Shown in pieces: positions 45,698 to 54,147 of a DNA stretch of 64,000 bases; position 1 is the first letter of the stretch, and each line of letters begins with the position of its first letter. The DNA is from Curtobacterium sp. MCPF17_052. GTDB lineage: Bacteria; Actinomycetota; Actinomycetes; Actinomycetales; Microbacteriaceae. The position numbers were made by a program, and so were the translations under genes. The stretch is from contig NZ_QKSD01000007.1 in assembly GCF_003234085.1 (NCBI RefSeq), forward strand, positions 62,001 to 126,000. The letters run 5' to 3'. A model generated the notes under the pieces. That model did no database searches. It was not told where the DNA came from and was given only the letters and a program-made list of their open reading frames with translations.

Positions 45698-45851
45698 CCG
45701 GGTGCGGCCGGTCGGGTACCGATCTCGGGTACGCGGTCCTGCCCCGATGACGGGGCCGGCGGTCGGTGCGTTGCCACCATCACGGGTCGAGTGCCCCTCC
45801 GGCAACGCCCCCGGACCGGTCTTGCGGTGCTCCGCAGCACCGTGGCGGCGA

Positions 45852-45908
45852 CTGCGGGACCGCATGCGGACTCCCGCAACCGCATGCGGCCACGGCTGCG
45901 GGAATGCG
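45852..45908. promoter_or_regulatory. Repeated dyad operator upstream of the glycosyltransferase
   Basis: Two identical palindromes ccgcatgcgg (45860-45869 and 45880-45889) spaced 20 bp apart, i.e. on nearly the same DNA face, flanked by tgcggga/tcccgca (45853-45859, 45872-45878) and a third partial unit tgcgggaatgcgg (45896-45908). They end about 25 bp before the -10 box TAGCGT (45933-45938). Likely binding site of a dimeric regulator acting on the divergent polysaccharide genes. Confidence 0.55.
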
Positions 45909-45944
45909 GTGCGCGGCCCACTCCGCGCGGCTTAGCGTCGCCCC

Positions 45945-47249
45945 ATGCTCACGTTCGTCGTCGCCCTCGTGCTCGTCCTCGGCGTCAACACGATCCTCTG
46001 GACCACGGTCGGCGCGACCCGCGTGGTCACCGCCCGCCTCCACCGCATCGGCGCCGACGGCCGCGGTCGCCGCGCCCGCCGCCGCGGCATGCCGGCACCC
46101 GTCCCGCGCGGCTACCGCCCGCCGACGACCGCGGACGTCGCCGTCCTCGTCGCCGCGCACAACGAGGAACTCGTCATCGAACGGACCATCCGCTCCGCCG
46201 CCGAACACCTGCCGCCCGAGCAGATCCTCGTCGTCTCCGACGGCTCCTCGGACCGCACCGTCGAGATCGCCCGTGCCGCCGGCGCGCAGGTGTACGACCT
46301 GCAGCCGAACCGCGGCAAGGCCGGCGCGATCGCCGCCGCCATCGAGCACTTCGCCATCCCCGAACGCTTCGAGGTGATGATGCTGCTCGACGCGGACACA
46401 CACCTGTCCACCGACTACTTCAGCACCGGGCTCCCCGAGTTCTCCGCACCCGACGTCGTCGCCGTCGCCGGACGTGCCACCACCATCCTGGAGCCCCGAG
46501 CCCCCACCGTCTTCGGTCGCCTGCTCGTCGCCTACCGCGAACGCGTCTACGTCGCCGTCCAGTACCTGCAGAAGTTCGGCCAGGCCGCCCCCGCCGCGAA
46601 CGTCGTCGCCATCGTCCCCGGCTTCGCCTCGATGTACCGCACCCGGATCCTCCGCGACATCGACATCACCGCCGAGGGGCTGGCCATCGAGGACTTCAAC
46701 ATGACGTTCGAGGTGCACGCGAAGGACCTCGGTCGTGTCGCCTTCCGCCCCGGCGCCGCCGTCGCCTACACGCAGGACCCCGACACTCTCCGTGACTACG
46801 CCAAGCAGGTCCGTCGCTGGAACCTCGGCTTCTGGCAGACCCTCCGGCGCCACCGGTTCGGCCTCCGCCGTTTCGGGCTCGCCACCGGACTGTTCGTCCT
46901 CGAGCTCCTGACGTCGAGCCTGATGATGCTCCTGCTGCTGCCCGCGGTGGCGCTCGCCGGGACCGCCGCGGTCCTGGTGGCCCTCGGGATGGGTGCCGGC
47001 TTCCCGGACGCCGTGCTCGCCGTCGACCCGGTCACCGGGATCGTGATCGGCGTGCTGCTGCCCGACTACCTGCTCACGATCGTCGTCGCGGTGGTGTCAC
47101 GTCGGGGCGTGTACGTCCTGTACGGGTTGACGTTCCCGCTCCTCCGGGTCCTCGACTCGTACCTGTGCCTCCGGGCGCTCGTCCTGGCGTTCCGTGGTGG
47201 CTCCAGCGGGGTCTGGCACAGCCCGACGCGCCGCGCGGCGACCGTCTGA
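45945..47249 (+). CDS. Processive family 2 glycosyltransferase (PgaC/IcaA-like)
   Basis: 434 residues. One N-terminal span, then a GT2 domain: VAVLVAAHNEELVIERT, VVSDGSSDRT, NRGKAGAI, LLDADTHLS (DxD) and the processive QVRRW motif (DYAKQVRRWNLGFWQT), followed by three or four spans. This layout is that of poly-N-acetylglucosamine and hyaluronan-type synthases. Leaderless: TAGCGT ends 6 nt before the ATG. Divergent from the dehydrogenase-epimerase-glmS-deacetylase operon, whose products could supply and modify its polymer. Confidence 0.88.
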   Translation: MLTFVVALVLVLGVNTILWTTVGATRVVTARLHRIGADGRGRRARRRGMPAPVPRGYRPPTTADVAVLVAAHNEELVIERTIRSAAEHLPPEQILVVSDGSSDRTVEIARAAGAQVYDLQPNRGKAGAIAAAIEHFAIPERFEVMMLLDADTHLSTDYFSTGLPEFSAPDVVAVAGRATTILEPRAPTVFGRLLVAYRERVYVAVQYLQKFGQAAPAANVVAIVPGFASMYRTRILRDIDITAEGLAIEDFNMTFEVHAKDLGRVAFRPGAAVAYTQDPDTLRDYAKQVRRWNLGFWQTLRRHRFGLRRFGLATGLFVLELLTSSLMMLLLLPAVALAGTAAVLVALGMGAGFPDAVLAVDPVTGIVIGVLLPDYLLTIVVAVVSRRGVYVLYGLTFPLLRVLDSYLCLRALVLAFRGGSSGVWHSPTRRAATV

Positions 47250-47289
47250 CCGCGCGTCCACCGACCCGGCCTCGAGTCGGCACCATGAC

Positions 47290-47331
47290 GGACGGGAGGC
47301 CCGGTACCAGCTGGTACCGGGCCTCCCGTCC
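47290..47331. repeat. 42-bp perfect palindrome, copy 2 of 3
   Basis: Same sequence as at 21970 and 63860 with arms of 21 bp. Lies between the convergent ends of the glycosyltransferase gene and the LuxR gene; probable bidirectional terminator. Confidence 0.9.
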
Positions 47332-47346
47332 TGTGCGCCGTCGCGG

Positions 47347-50046
47347 CTACCCCAGCAGCGCCACCAGGTGCGAGCGCGAGCGCGCCCCCACCTTCCGGTA
47401 GATCTGCGTGAGCCGGAGCTCGACCGTCCGCTGCGACATGTACAGGGACGAGGCGATCTCGCGGTTCCGGTAGCCCTCCGTGACCTTCTGGACCACGGCC
47501 TGCTCCTCGGCGGTGAGCAGGGTCAGCACCGGCGTGCCGTCCGGCGCGCTCCGCGGCGTCGTCGGCGAGGGCGTCGAGTCGTACTGCGACTGCCGGAGCG
47601 CGGACGAGCCGACCGCCGGCGGCATCGCGGCGACGCCCTGCGGGGTGACGAGCGGACGACGGAGCCCCGCTGCCTCGTACGCCGCAGCCGATGCGGCGCC
47701 GAGTCGTGCACGGTCCGGACCGGTGCCCGTCGAGGCGAGTGCCGCGAGGGTCCTGGCCCGTTCGAACTGCGAATCCGTGGGCTCGAACAGCTCGAGCGCA
47801 CGGTGGCGTGCGGCGTCCCGGGAGGTGTCGTCGCTGACGAGCGCCAGGCTCCGGGCCAGGACGAGGGCACCCCAGCGCGACGGGTGCGCCCGGTGGTCGG
47901 CGGCGAGCCGGGCCGTCATGGTCCGCGCGTCGTCGGTCCGTCCGAGCCGGACGTAGGACTCGATCAGGTCCCCGAGGTGCCGGAGCACCGTCGGGTTCCG
48001 GACCGTCCGTCCGATCGCGTCGGCGGTCTCGAGTGCCACGGCGGCCTCTTCCGCGCGGCCCTCGAACAGCAGGACCCGACCGCGGAACGCGTGCAGCTTC
48101 GCCGTCGCGCCCCAGAGCCCGCTCGTGGACCGGAGCGCCAGGCACCGGTCGAGCACCTCGAGGCTCACCAGCGGGCGTCCCTCGAGGAAGTGCCGCCAGG
48201 CGATCGCGATCGCCCGCGAGGGCTCCCGCAGTCGCTCGACGACGCTCGACCCGGTCTCCCAGGCGTCGATCGCACGGAGGGCGAGCCGGAAGTTGCCCGA
48301 GCGCACCTCGTTCTCGGCGGTCAGGTACCGGGCGGCCTCCACCCACACCGGTGCGGTGTGCGAGGAGCGGGCGATGACCAGCGCGAACACACGCCGGGCG
48401 CTGCGGTACCGCTCGGACAGGCTGAGCGCGTGGGCGAGGAGGAGCAGTGCCGGGTCGGAGAGGGCCAGCAGGCTGGTCGTCGCGAGTCCGTCGTGCAGCT
48501 CCCGGTCCGGCGGGAGGTGCCCGTCGACCGCGGCGACCATCTGCCGAGCGGCCTGCAGGATCTGCGCCGTGCCGGCCGGCAGCGCCGACTCGAACGGTTC
48601 CGCGCGGTGCAGCAGGTCACGGGCGTGCTCCAGTTCCCAGGCCTCGGCCCGGAAGCTGGCGACCATGGCCAGGAGGCCCGTGACGGCCTCCGCCTCGTCG
48701 GCGTCGGTCGCGTCGGCGGGGACGAGGAGCTCGTCGGCCTCGACGGCCTCGCCGTTGAGGTACTGCACCGAGTAGTGCAGCCGCAGGCGGCGTACGTCGT
48801 CGAGGCGGGACCGGAACGGCGCGATCGCGGCGAGGTACCGTGCCGCGTAGCCGAGGAGCCGGTGTGCGAGCAGGACCTCGGCGACCGCGAGGAGCGCAAG
48901 GTGCTCGCTCTCGGAACGGGTGCCGACGTGCAATGCGCGCTCGGTCAGTGTCACGGCTGCAGCGGGGTCGCCGTCCGCCGCGTACGCCAGGGCGGCGTGC
49001 AGCAGGGCGACGGCGTCCGGGACGTCGTCCGTGAAGCTCCGGTGCCACGACGCGGAACGCGGGTCGTGGGTCGCGGCGGACACGGCGAGCTCGGCGTGGG
49101 CCGCCCGACGGTCGCGGGCCGTCATCCGCCAGTGCAGGAAGGAACGCACGAGCGGGGAGCGGACCGAGATCGACTGACCGCGGACCGTGACGAGGCCGAC
49201 GGACGCGAGGTCCTCGACGACGTCGCGGTCCCACTCCGGACCGGCGGCCTTCGTGACGGGCACCAGGGCGAGGCGGGCCAGGACGTCCAGATCGCGTCCT
49301 GCGACCGCCGCGAACACGGGCGCTGCGACCCGGTCCGTGGTCGGCGTCGGGCGCAGCGGCAGCACGAGGGGTTCCGTGCCGAGCAGCTGCTCACGGCGCA
49401 GCATGCCGAGCTGCTCGCGGAGCACGCCGGGGTTGCCGGCGGTCTGCTCCGCGATGACCGCCAGCACGCCGTCGTTCGCGTCGTCGGCGGCCATCTCACG
49501 GGCGAGCAGCAGTGCCTCGTCCGGGTGCAGGGCCTCCAGGCGCAGCGCCGGCAGGGCCGCGAGCGGGCTGTCGGACGGCACGCTGGTCACCGTGGCGACG
49601 ACACGCAGGGACGTGCCGACGAGTCGACCGGCGAGGAACGCGATGAGCGTCTGGCTCGCCTCGTCCATCCGGTCGAGGTCGTCGATGAGGACCAGGGTCG
49701 GCGCCATCTGGAGCGTGCGCAGGGTGTCGAGGAGTTCGTGGGCCACGACGATGACCTGCGCGGGGTCGGCGTCGCGCATGGTCCCGAGGATCCGGGTGAC
49801 GTGTGCGGCGGCCCGGGGGTCGTCGAGTGCGCTGAAGAGCGTCGTCACACCACCGAGCGGCCAGCGGGATTCGCTGCCGTTCACGCCGATGCGGACGACG
49901 GGGAGGGAGACGCGGCTGCTGGCCGCGTCGAGGACGCTTGTGCGTCCGGAGCCGGGATCGCCGACGACGACCAGCGCGGACTCCCGAGGGAGTACGGCGA
50001 GGGTCGTGATCCGGTCGACCTCAGTGCGTCGACCGGTGAGTTCCAT
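47347..50046 (-). CDS. Large LuxR-family transcriptional regulator (LAL type)
   Basis: 899 residues. N-terminal AAA-type ATPase region with a P-loop GDPGSGRTSV (residues 29-38) and Walker B LVLIDDLDRMD (about 108-118); a long helical, TPR-like middle; and a C-terminal LuxR HTH (LTAEEQAVVQKVTEGYRNRE, then IASSLYMSQRTVELRLTQIY). The P-loop Lys is replaced by Arg, so ATP hydrolysis may be weak or lost. LAL proteins usually activate nearby operons; here the polysaccharide locus is adjacent, which makes it a candidate regulator (inference). No good ribosome binding site at the ATG. Confidence 0.88.
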   Translation of the reverse strand: MELTGRRTEVDRITTLAVLPRESALVVVGDPGSGRTSVLDAASSRVSLPVVRIGVNGSESRWPLGGVTTLFSALDDPRAAAHVTRILGTMRDADPAQVIVVAHELLDTLRTLQMAPTLVLIDDLDRMDEASQTLIAFLAGRLVGTSLRVVATVTSVPSDSPLAALPALRLEALHPDEALLLAREMAADDANDGVLAVIAEQTAGNPGVLREQLGMLRREQLLGTEPLVLPLRPTPTTDRVAAPVFAAVAGRDLDVLARLALVPVTKAAGPEWDRDVVEDLASVGLVTVRGQSISVRSPLVRSFLHWRMTARDRRAAHAELAVSAATHDPRSASWHRSFTDDVPDAVALLHAALAYAADGDPAAAVTLTERALHVGTRSESEHLALLAVAEVLLAHRLLGYAARYLAAIAPFRSRLDDVRRLRLHYSVQYLNGEAVEADELLVPADATDADEAEAVTGLLAMVASFRAEAWELEHARDLLHRAEPFESALPAGTAQILQAARQMVAAVDGHLPPDRELHDGLATTSLLALSDPALLLLAHALSLSERYRSARRVFALVIARSSHTAPVWVEAARYLTAENEVRSGNFRLALRAIDAWETGSSVVERLREPSRAIAIAWRHFLEGRPLVSLEVLDRCLALRSTSGLWGATAKLHAFRGRVLLFEGRAEEAAVALETADAIGRTVRNPTVLRHLGDLIESYVRLGRTDDARTMTARLAADHRAHPSRWGALVLARSLALVSDDTSRDAARHRALELFEPTDSQFERARTLAALASTGTGPDRARLGAASAAAYEAAGLRRPLVTPQGVAAMPPAVGSSALRQSQYDSTPSPTTPRSAPDGTPVLTLLTAEEQAVVQKVTEGYRNREIASSLYMSQRTVELRLTQIYRKVGARSRSHLVALLG

Positions 50047-50548
50047 CAGGACTCACCGGCCTCCGGCGCCAGGGCCAGTGACAGGCACGGGGGAGCGAGA
50101 CGCGCCGGCGGGGAAGCCGACGACGTGGGAGCCCGCAGCGGAGTGGGTGGCTCCGCGGTGGGTGGTGCCGGCGGACGACGGGTGGGTGGCCCGGTTCGCT
50201 GGCAGGGTCGACGTGTGGACAGATCGCGGATGACGAGCCTGGGTGGGCTCGGTTCCGCTCGGGAACGATGATGTCATCGTCTTGATCACCCCTCGGGTTA
50301 GGGTCTTCGGACGAATGACGGCGGTCCGGTGCACGCTGGGACTAGGGATCCCGTTGCATCCACCTGGACTTCCGTCGTGAGAACGGTAACCCCTCTTCGG
50401 TCGTGCCGAGCCGTCCGTCAGGGAAAGGTCTCGATCCGCGTGCCCCCAGTCCGGGGGGACCCGCGGACCCCCGTCCGGACGCCGTGGTAGGGGTCGGGGT
50501 ACAGAACCGTGGGTCTGCCCGGAGCATGTCCCGGGTACGAACGGGGCG
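50047..50548. other. 502-bp divergent intergenic region with an inverted repeat
   Basis: No gene recognised. It contains the dyad acgatga-tg-tcatcgt (50265-50280) and, on the plus strand 15-25 bp later, TTAGGGT, which could be part of a -10 box. The stretch 50260-50400 is less GC-rich than its surroundings, fitting a promoter zone for luxR (minus) and the exporter (plus). Confidence 0.4.
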
Positions 50549-52123
50549 ATGAGTGAGCGGACGGGCGAACAGACGAGCGATCGGGCGTCGGACCGGCAAC
50601 GGTGGCGGGCGTTCGGGGTGTGCGTCGCGGTGGCGGCGCTGACGATCCTGGACCTGTCGAAGGTCAACGTGGGTCTGCCCTCCATCGAGGAGTCCCTGCA
50701 CGCGACGAGTTCCGCATTGCAGCTCATCGTCGCCGGGTACGCGCTCGCGTTCGGGCTCGCCCTGGTGCCGGCGGGACGTCTGGGTGACCTGACCAACCGA
50801 CGCCGGCTGTTCGTCATCGGGCTCGTCGCCTTCACCGTCTCGAGCCTGCTCTGTGCGCTCGCGCCGACGATCGAGGTGCTCACGGTCACCCGGATCCTGC
50901 AGGGTTTCGCCGCAGGGACGCAGATGCCGCAGGTGATCGGCCTGGTGCAGCAGCTGTTCCGCGGCGAGGAACGCGGCCGGGCCTTCGGCCTGTTCGGCGC
51001 GGTCATCGGGGTGTCCACGGCGCTCGGCCCGACGATCGGCGGTGGGCTGATCGCGCTCGGCGGGGAGCAGGACGGATGGCGCCTGCTGTTCTGGATGAAC
51101 GTCCCGCTCGGCCTCGTCGCGCTGGTCTTCGCCTGGCGGCTGCTCCCGCGCGGGTCGCAGGGGAAGGCCGCGGATCGGGAGCTCGACATCGTCGGGATCC
51201 TGCTGCTCGGAGTCGCGATCATCGCGTTGATGCTGCCGTTCGTGACCACGTCCGGCGGCGGAGGATCGGCCGCCCGGTGGCTCTGGCTGGTGGTGTTCGC
51301 GGTCTTCCTGGTCGGCTTCGTGCTGTGGGAACAGGGGTACAAGCGCCGGGGGAAGTCACCGGTCGTCCACTTCGAGCTGTTCCGCCGTTCGTCCTACCGG
51401 AACGGCCTGGCGATCGTCGCCGTCTACTTCGCGGCCCTGCCCGCGTCGTTCCTCATGGTGACGCTGTACCTGCAGGAGGGTCTCGGGCTCGCCCCGGTGT
51501 TCGCCGGCATGGTGAGCATCCCGTTCGCGATCACGAGCGCCGTCGGCTCCTACGTCGGCGGCCGGCTCGTGAACCGCATCGGTCGGGCTCTGGTCGTCGC
51601 CGGGCTCGTGGCCGTCGTCGTCGGCTTCGTGCTGCTCGTGCTCGCCGCGGTCCTCACCCCGCCGGAGGTCACACCGTGGGCGATGGCCGGGGCGTTCCTG
51701 GTCGGCGGCCTCGGAGGCGGGTTCGTCGTCTCGCCGAACCAGACCCTGACGCTCGCCGAGGTCCCGGTCGAGCAGTCCGGCGTCGCCGGCTCGATGCAGC
51801 AGCTCGGGCAGCGCGTCGGGACGGCGATCGGCACCGCGGTGGCGACGAGCATCTTCTACGGGATCGTCCGGAGCGAGTCCGCCGGGTCGGGGTCCGGCGG
51901 CCGGCTGGAGGCGTACCACGACGCCTTCCGCAGTGGCACGACCTTCACGGTGTCGCTCATCGCGCTGGCCCTCGTGCTGGCGGTCGCCGACCTGCTGGTC
52001 CGCCGTCGTGCCGCGCGGCGGGACGGCGCGGACGACCGGGAGGCCCGCCCCGCCTCCGACGAGCGGGCGGACGACGGGACGGGGTCGGCGGGGCACGTCG
52101 TGGAGCCGCGCCGACAGGACTGA
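50549..52123 (+). CDS. MFS exporter, DHA2 family (14 TM)
   Basis: 524 residues with about 14 spans. DHA2 motifs: DLSKVNVGLPSIEESLHATS in TM1, GYALAFGLALVPAGRLGDL with NRRRLFVIG after TM2, and GLFGAVIGVSTALGPTIGGGL (antiporter motif C) in TM5. Exports drugs or metabolites with proton exchange; the substrate cannot be predicted. Polar Asp/Arg-rich C-terminal tail. The ATG at 50549 has only a weak GGGG upstream. Convergent with hisN, 21 nt apart. Confidence 0.88.
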   Translation: MSERTGEQTSDRASDRQRWRAFGVCVAVAALTILDLSKVNVGLPSIEESLHATSSALQLIVAGYALAFGLALVPAGRLGDLTNRRRLFVIGLVAFTVSSLLCALAPTIEVLTVTRILQGFAAGTQMPQVIGLVQQLFRGEERGRAFGLFGAVIGVSTALGPTIGGGLIALGGEQDGWRLLFWMNVPLGLVALVFAWRLLPRGSQGKAADRELDIVGILLLGVAIIALMLPFVTTSGGGGSAARWLWLVVFAVFLVGFVLWEQGYKRRGKSPVVHFELFRRSSYRNGLAIVAVYFAALPASFLMVTLYLQEGLGLAPVFAGMVSIPFAITSAVGSYVGGRLVNRIGRALVVAGLVAVVVGFVLLVLAAVLTPPEVTPWAMAGAFLVGGLGGGFVVSPNQTLTLAEVPVEQSGVAGSMQQLGQRVGTAIGTAVATSIFYGIVRSESAGSGSGGRLEAYHDAFRSGTTFTVSLIALALVLAVADLLVRRRAARRDGADDREARPASDERADDGTGSAGHVVEPRRQD

Positions 52124-52144
52124 GCGGGCCGCGCCTCCCGTCCG

Positions 52145-52930
52145 TCAGTCGCGGCGGACGACCTCGACGACCGCGTCGTGGACCAGGCCGTTCGAGGCCA
52201 GGGCGCTGCCGTGCCACGGCCCCGGGTCGCCGTCGAGCGAGGTGAAGCGCCCGCCGGCCTCCTCCACGATGGGCACGAGGGCCGCCATGTCCCACGGCTT
52301 GAGGTCCGGCTCGCCCGCGACGTCGAGGACCCCCTCGGCGACCATCATGTACGACCACATGTCGCCGTAGGCCCGGGTGCGCCAGACCTTCCGGGACAGC
52401 GCGACGAGGGAGTCGAGCCGGTCGTCGTCGTCCCACTGCTGCAGGGAGTTGTAGCTGAGGCTGGCGTCCTCGAGTGTTCGGACACCCGACACCTGCAGCG
52501 GCCCCTCGAGCGAGTGCGCGCCGAGACCCTCGGCGGCCCACCAGCGCCTGCCGAGCGCCGGGGCGCTCACCACGCCGAGGACCGGTCGTCCGTCCACCGC
52601 GAGTGCGATCAGGGTTGCCCACACCGGCACGCCCCGCAGGTAGTTCGCGGTGCCGTCGATCGGGTCGACCACCCATTGGCGATGACCCGCACTGACGGCC
52701 TCGGCTCCGGTGTCGGCCGTGGTCTCCTCGCCGAGGAACGCGTCGTCCGGTCGCTCCGCGGCGAGTCGATCGCGCAGCGCCCGCTCGACGGCCTGGTCGG
52801 CGTCGGTGACCGCGGTGTGGTCGGCCTTCTCGGTGACGTGCAGGTCCGCGGCGCGGAAGCGGTCCAGGCTGATCGCGTCGGCGGTGTCGGCGAGGGAACG
52901 GGCGAAGTCCAGGTCGGCGCTGAGGTCCAC
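52145..52930 (-). CDS. hisN: Inositol-monophosphatase family enzyme, probably histidinol-phosphatase
   Basis: 261 residues from GTG; TACGCT (52938-52943) ends 7 nt upstream, so leaderless. IMPase motifs: FLGEETT (first metal site), WVVDPIDGTANYLRG (second) and LKPWDMAALVPIVEEAGG near the C-terminus. The order and length match actinobacterial HisN, which removes phosphate from histidinol phosphate, but inositol phosphatase activity is possible. It lies beside rsgA and aroA in related actinobacteria, where hisN is the usual call. Confidence 0.82.
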   Translation of the reverse strand: MDLSADLDFARSLADTADAISLDRFRAADLHVTEKADHTAVTDADQAVERALRDRLAAERPDDAFLGEETTADTGAEAVSAGHRQWVVDPIDGTANYLRGVPVWATLIALAVDGRPVLGVVSAPALGRRWWAAEGLGAHSLEGPLQVSGVRTLEDASLSYNSLQQWDDDDRLDSLVALSRKVWRTRAYGDMWSYMMVAEGVLDVAGEPDLKPWDMAALVPIVEEAGGRFTSLDGDPGPWHGSALASNGLVHDAVVEVVRRD

Positions 52931-52950
52931 GACCCCGAGCGTAGCGGCGG

Positions 52951-54027
52951 TCAGGCCGCGACGACCTCTTCCTCCTCCAGCCGGGTGACCGCACGCTCGC
53001 GGGCGATCCGCGTCCGACGGGCGACGAGCCCGTGGACGAGGACGCAGAGCAGCACGGCGGCGACGAACCAGAGTCCCAGGACCAGGCCGCTCCGACCGAG
53101 CGAGGTGCCGGGGAAGTACTGCAGGTCCTGTGCGGCCTGCAGCCAGGCCGCACCGCTCCAGAAGGTGTTGAGGCCCGCGAAGAACCCGGGCTGGAACGCC
53201 GGCTGGAAGATCCCGCCCGAGGACGTGAAGTTGAGCATCACGAACAGCATCGTCAGCACCGGCGTGGTCCACCGGCCGATGAGCGGGTGCAGGCCGACGC
53301 CGAGTGCGATGACGACCGCGTCGTACAGCCAGGCGAACAGGAACACCTGCCACTGGTGGGTGGTCAGCACGCCGTACACCGGGCCGGCGACGACGATGCC
53401 GATGCCTGCGACGACCCCCGCGGTGACGAGTCCGACGACGGCGGTCCACACCGGGCGCAGGCGCGTGGCGAAGGCGGCGACGGCGATCGCGGACGAGTAC
53501 CCGCCGACGCTCAGGCCGACCAGCAGGAAGAACAGGCCCTGACCGGTGGTGTCCTCGGCACCGGTCGGGACGACGTCGACGACGTGGAACGGCAGGTGTT
53601 GCTCGAACGCGATCGGCACGAACACCTTCTCCGCAGCCGAGGCCGTGGTCTCGCTGGCGGCGGTCGAGACGTAGAGCGTCGCGTCGGCGTCGCTCGGGGC
53701 GTAGACCGCCGCGAGCTCCCGGTTCCGGACCTGCTGCTCGGCGGCCCGGCTGTCGTCGACGACGTGCGCGACGAGGGCACCGTCGGACCGGTCGGTCACC
53801 GTCTGCGCGAAGACCTGCGTGGTCGGGGTCGTGCCGACGATCCCGACGGGGAGGTCGTGCGGGGTGGGGGCGTGGAAGGCACCCAGGTAGGCCAGGGTCA
53901 TCCCGACCGCGAGGAAGAGCGGGACGAGGATGTGCGACCCGAACGAGCGCAGCACCTGCCCGAGGCCCTGCGGGCGCAGCACACCGGGGGAGCGGTGCGG
54001 TGGGCGTGGGGCCGCATGGCCGTGCAT
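52951..54027 (-). CDS. YhgE/Pip-like membrane protein
   Basis: 358 residues from the ATG at 54027. One N-terminal span (HILVPLFLAVGMTLAYLGAF), an extracellular domain of about 110 residues (HDLPVGIVGTTPT, ELAAVYAPSDADATLYVSTA), then five C-terminal spans as in ABC-2-type permease subunits. Such proteins are linked to export or envelope stress. The frame is open up to a GTG at 54114, but that part covers the operator at 54069-54085, so the internal ATG is preferred; neither has a clear ribosome binding site. Confidence 0.72.
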   Translation of the reverse strand: MHGHAAPRPPHRSPGVLRPQGLGQVLRSFGSHILVPLFLAVGMTLAYLGAFHAPTPHDLPVGIVGTTPTTQVFAQTVTDRSDGALVAHVVDDSRAAEQQVRNRELAAVYAPSDADATLYVSTAASETTASAAEKVFVPIAFEQHLPFHVVDVVPTGAEDTTGQGLFFLLVGLSVGGYSSAIAVAAFATRLRPVWTAVVGLVTAGVVAGIGIVVAGPVYGVLTTHQWQVFLFAWLYDAVVIALGVGLHPLIGRWTTPVLTMLFVMLNFTSSGGIFQPAFQPGFFAGLNTFWSGAAWLQAAQDLQYFPGTSLGRSGLVLGLWFVAAVLLCVLVHGLVARRTRIARERAVTRLEEEEVVAA

Positions 54028-54068
54028 GGTCGGAGCGGTGGGGGAGGACGACGCGTTCGGGGACGCGT

Positions 54069-54085
54069 AGTTGTACTTTGCAACT
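54069..54085. promoter_or_regulatory. Dyad operator overlapping the promoter of the YhgE-like gene
   Basis: agttg (54069-54073) and caact (54081-54085) form an inverted repeat with a 7-bp spacer. On the minus strand this holds a TTGCAA and a TACAAC that could act as promoter elements. AGTTGCA-type dyads are common MarR-family sites in actinobacteria; no MarR gene lies adjacent. Confidence 0.55.
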
Positions 54086-54147
54086 TCGGACACGAGGAGC
54101 GAGACTACGCCCACCTCGGCGGGAAGTCGAGGGGGCCGGCGCGGGAC

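Noticed and set aside
50053..51342. 429-codon minus-strand frame opposite the DHA2 exporter
   Set aside because: Ser/Pro/Arg-rich shadow with no domain; it also covers the probable promoter zone.
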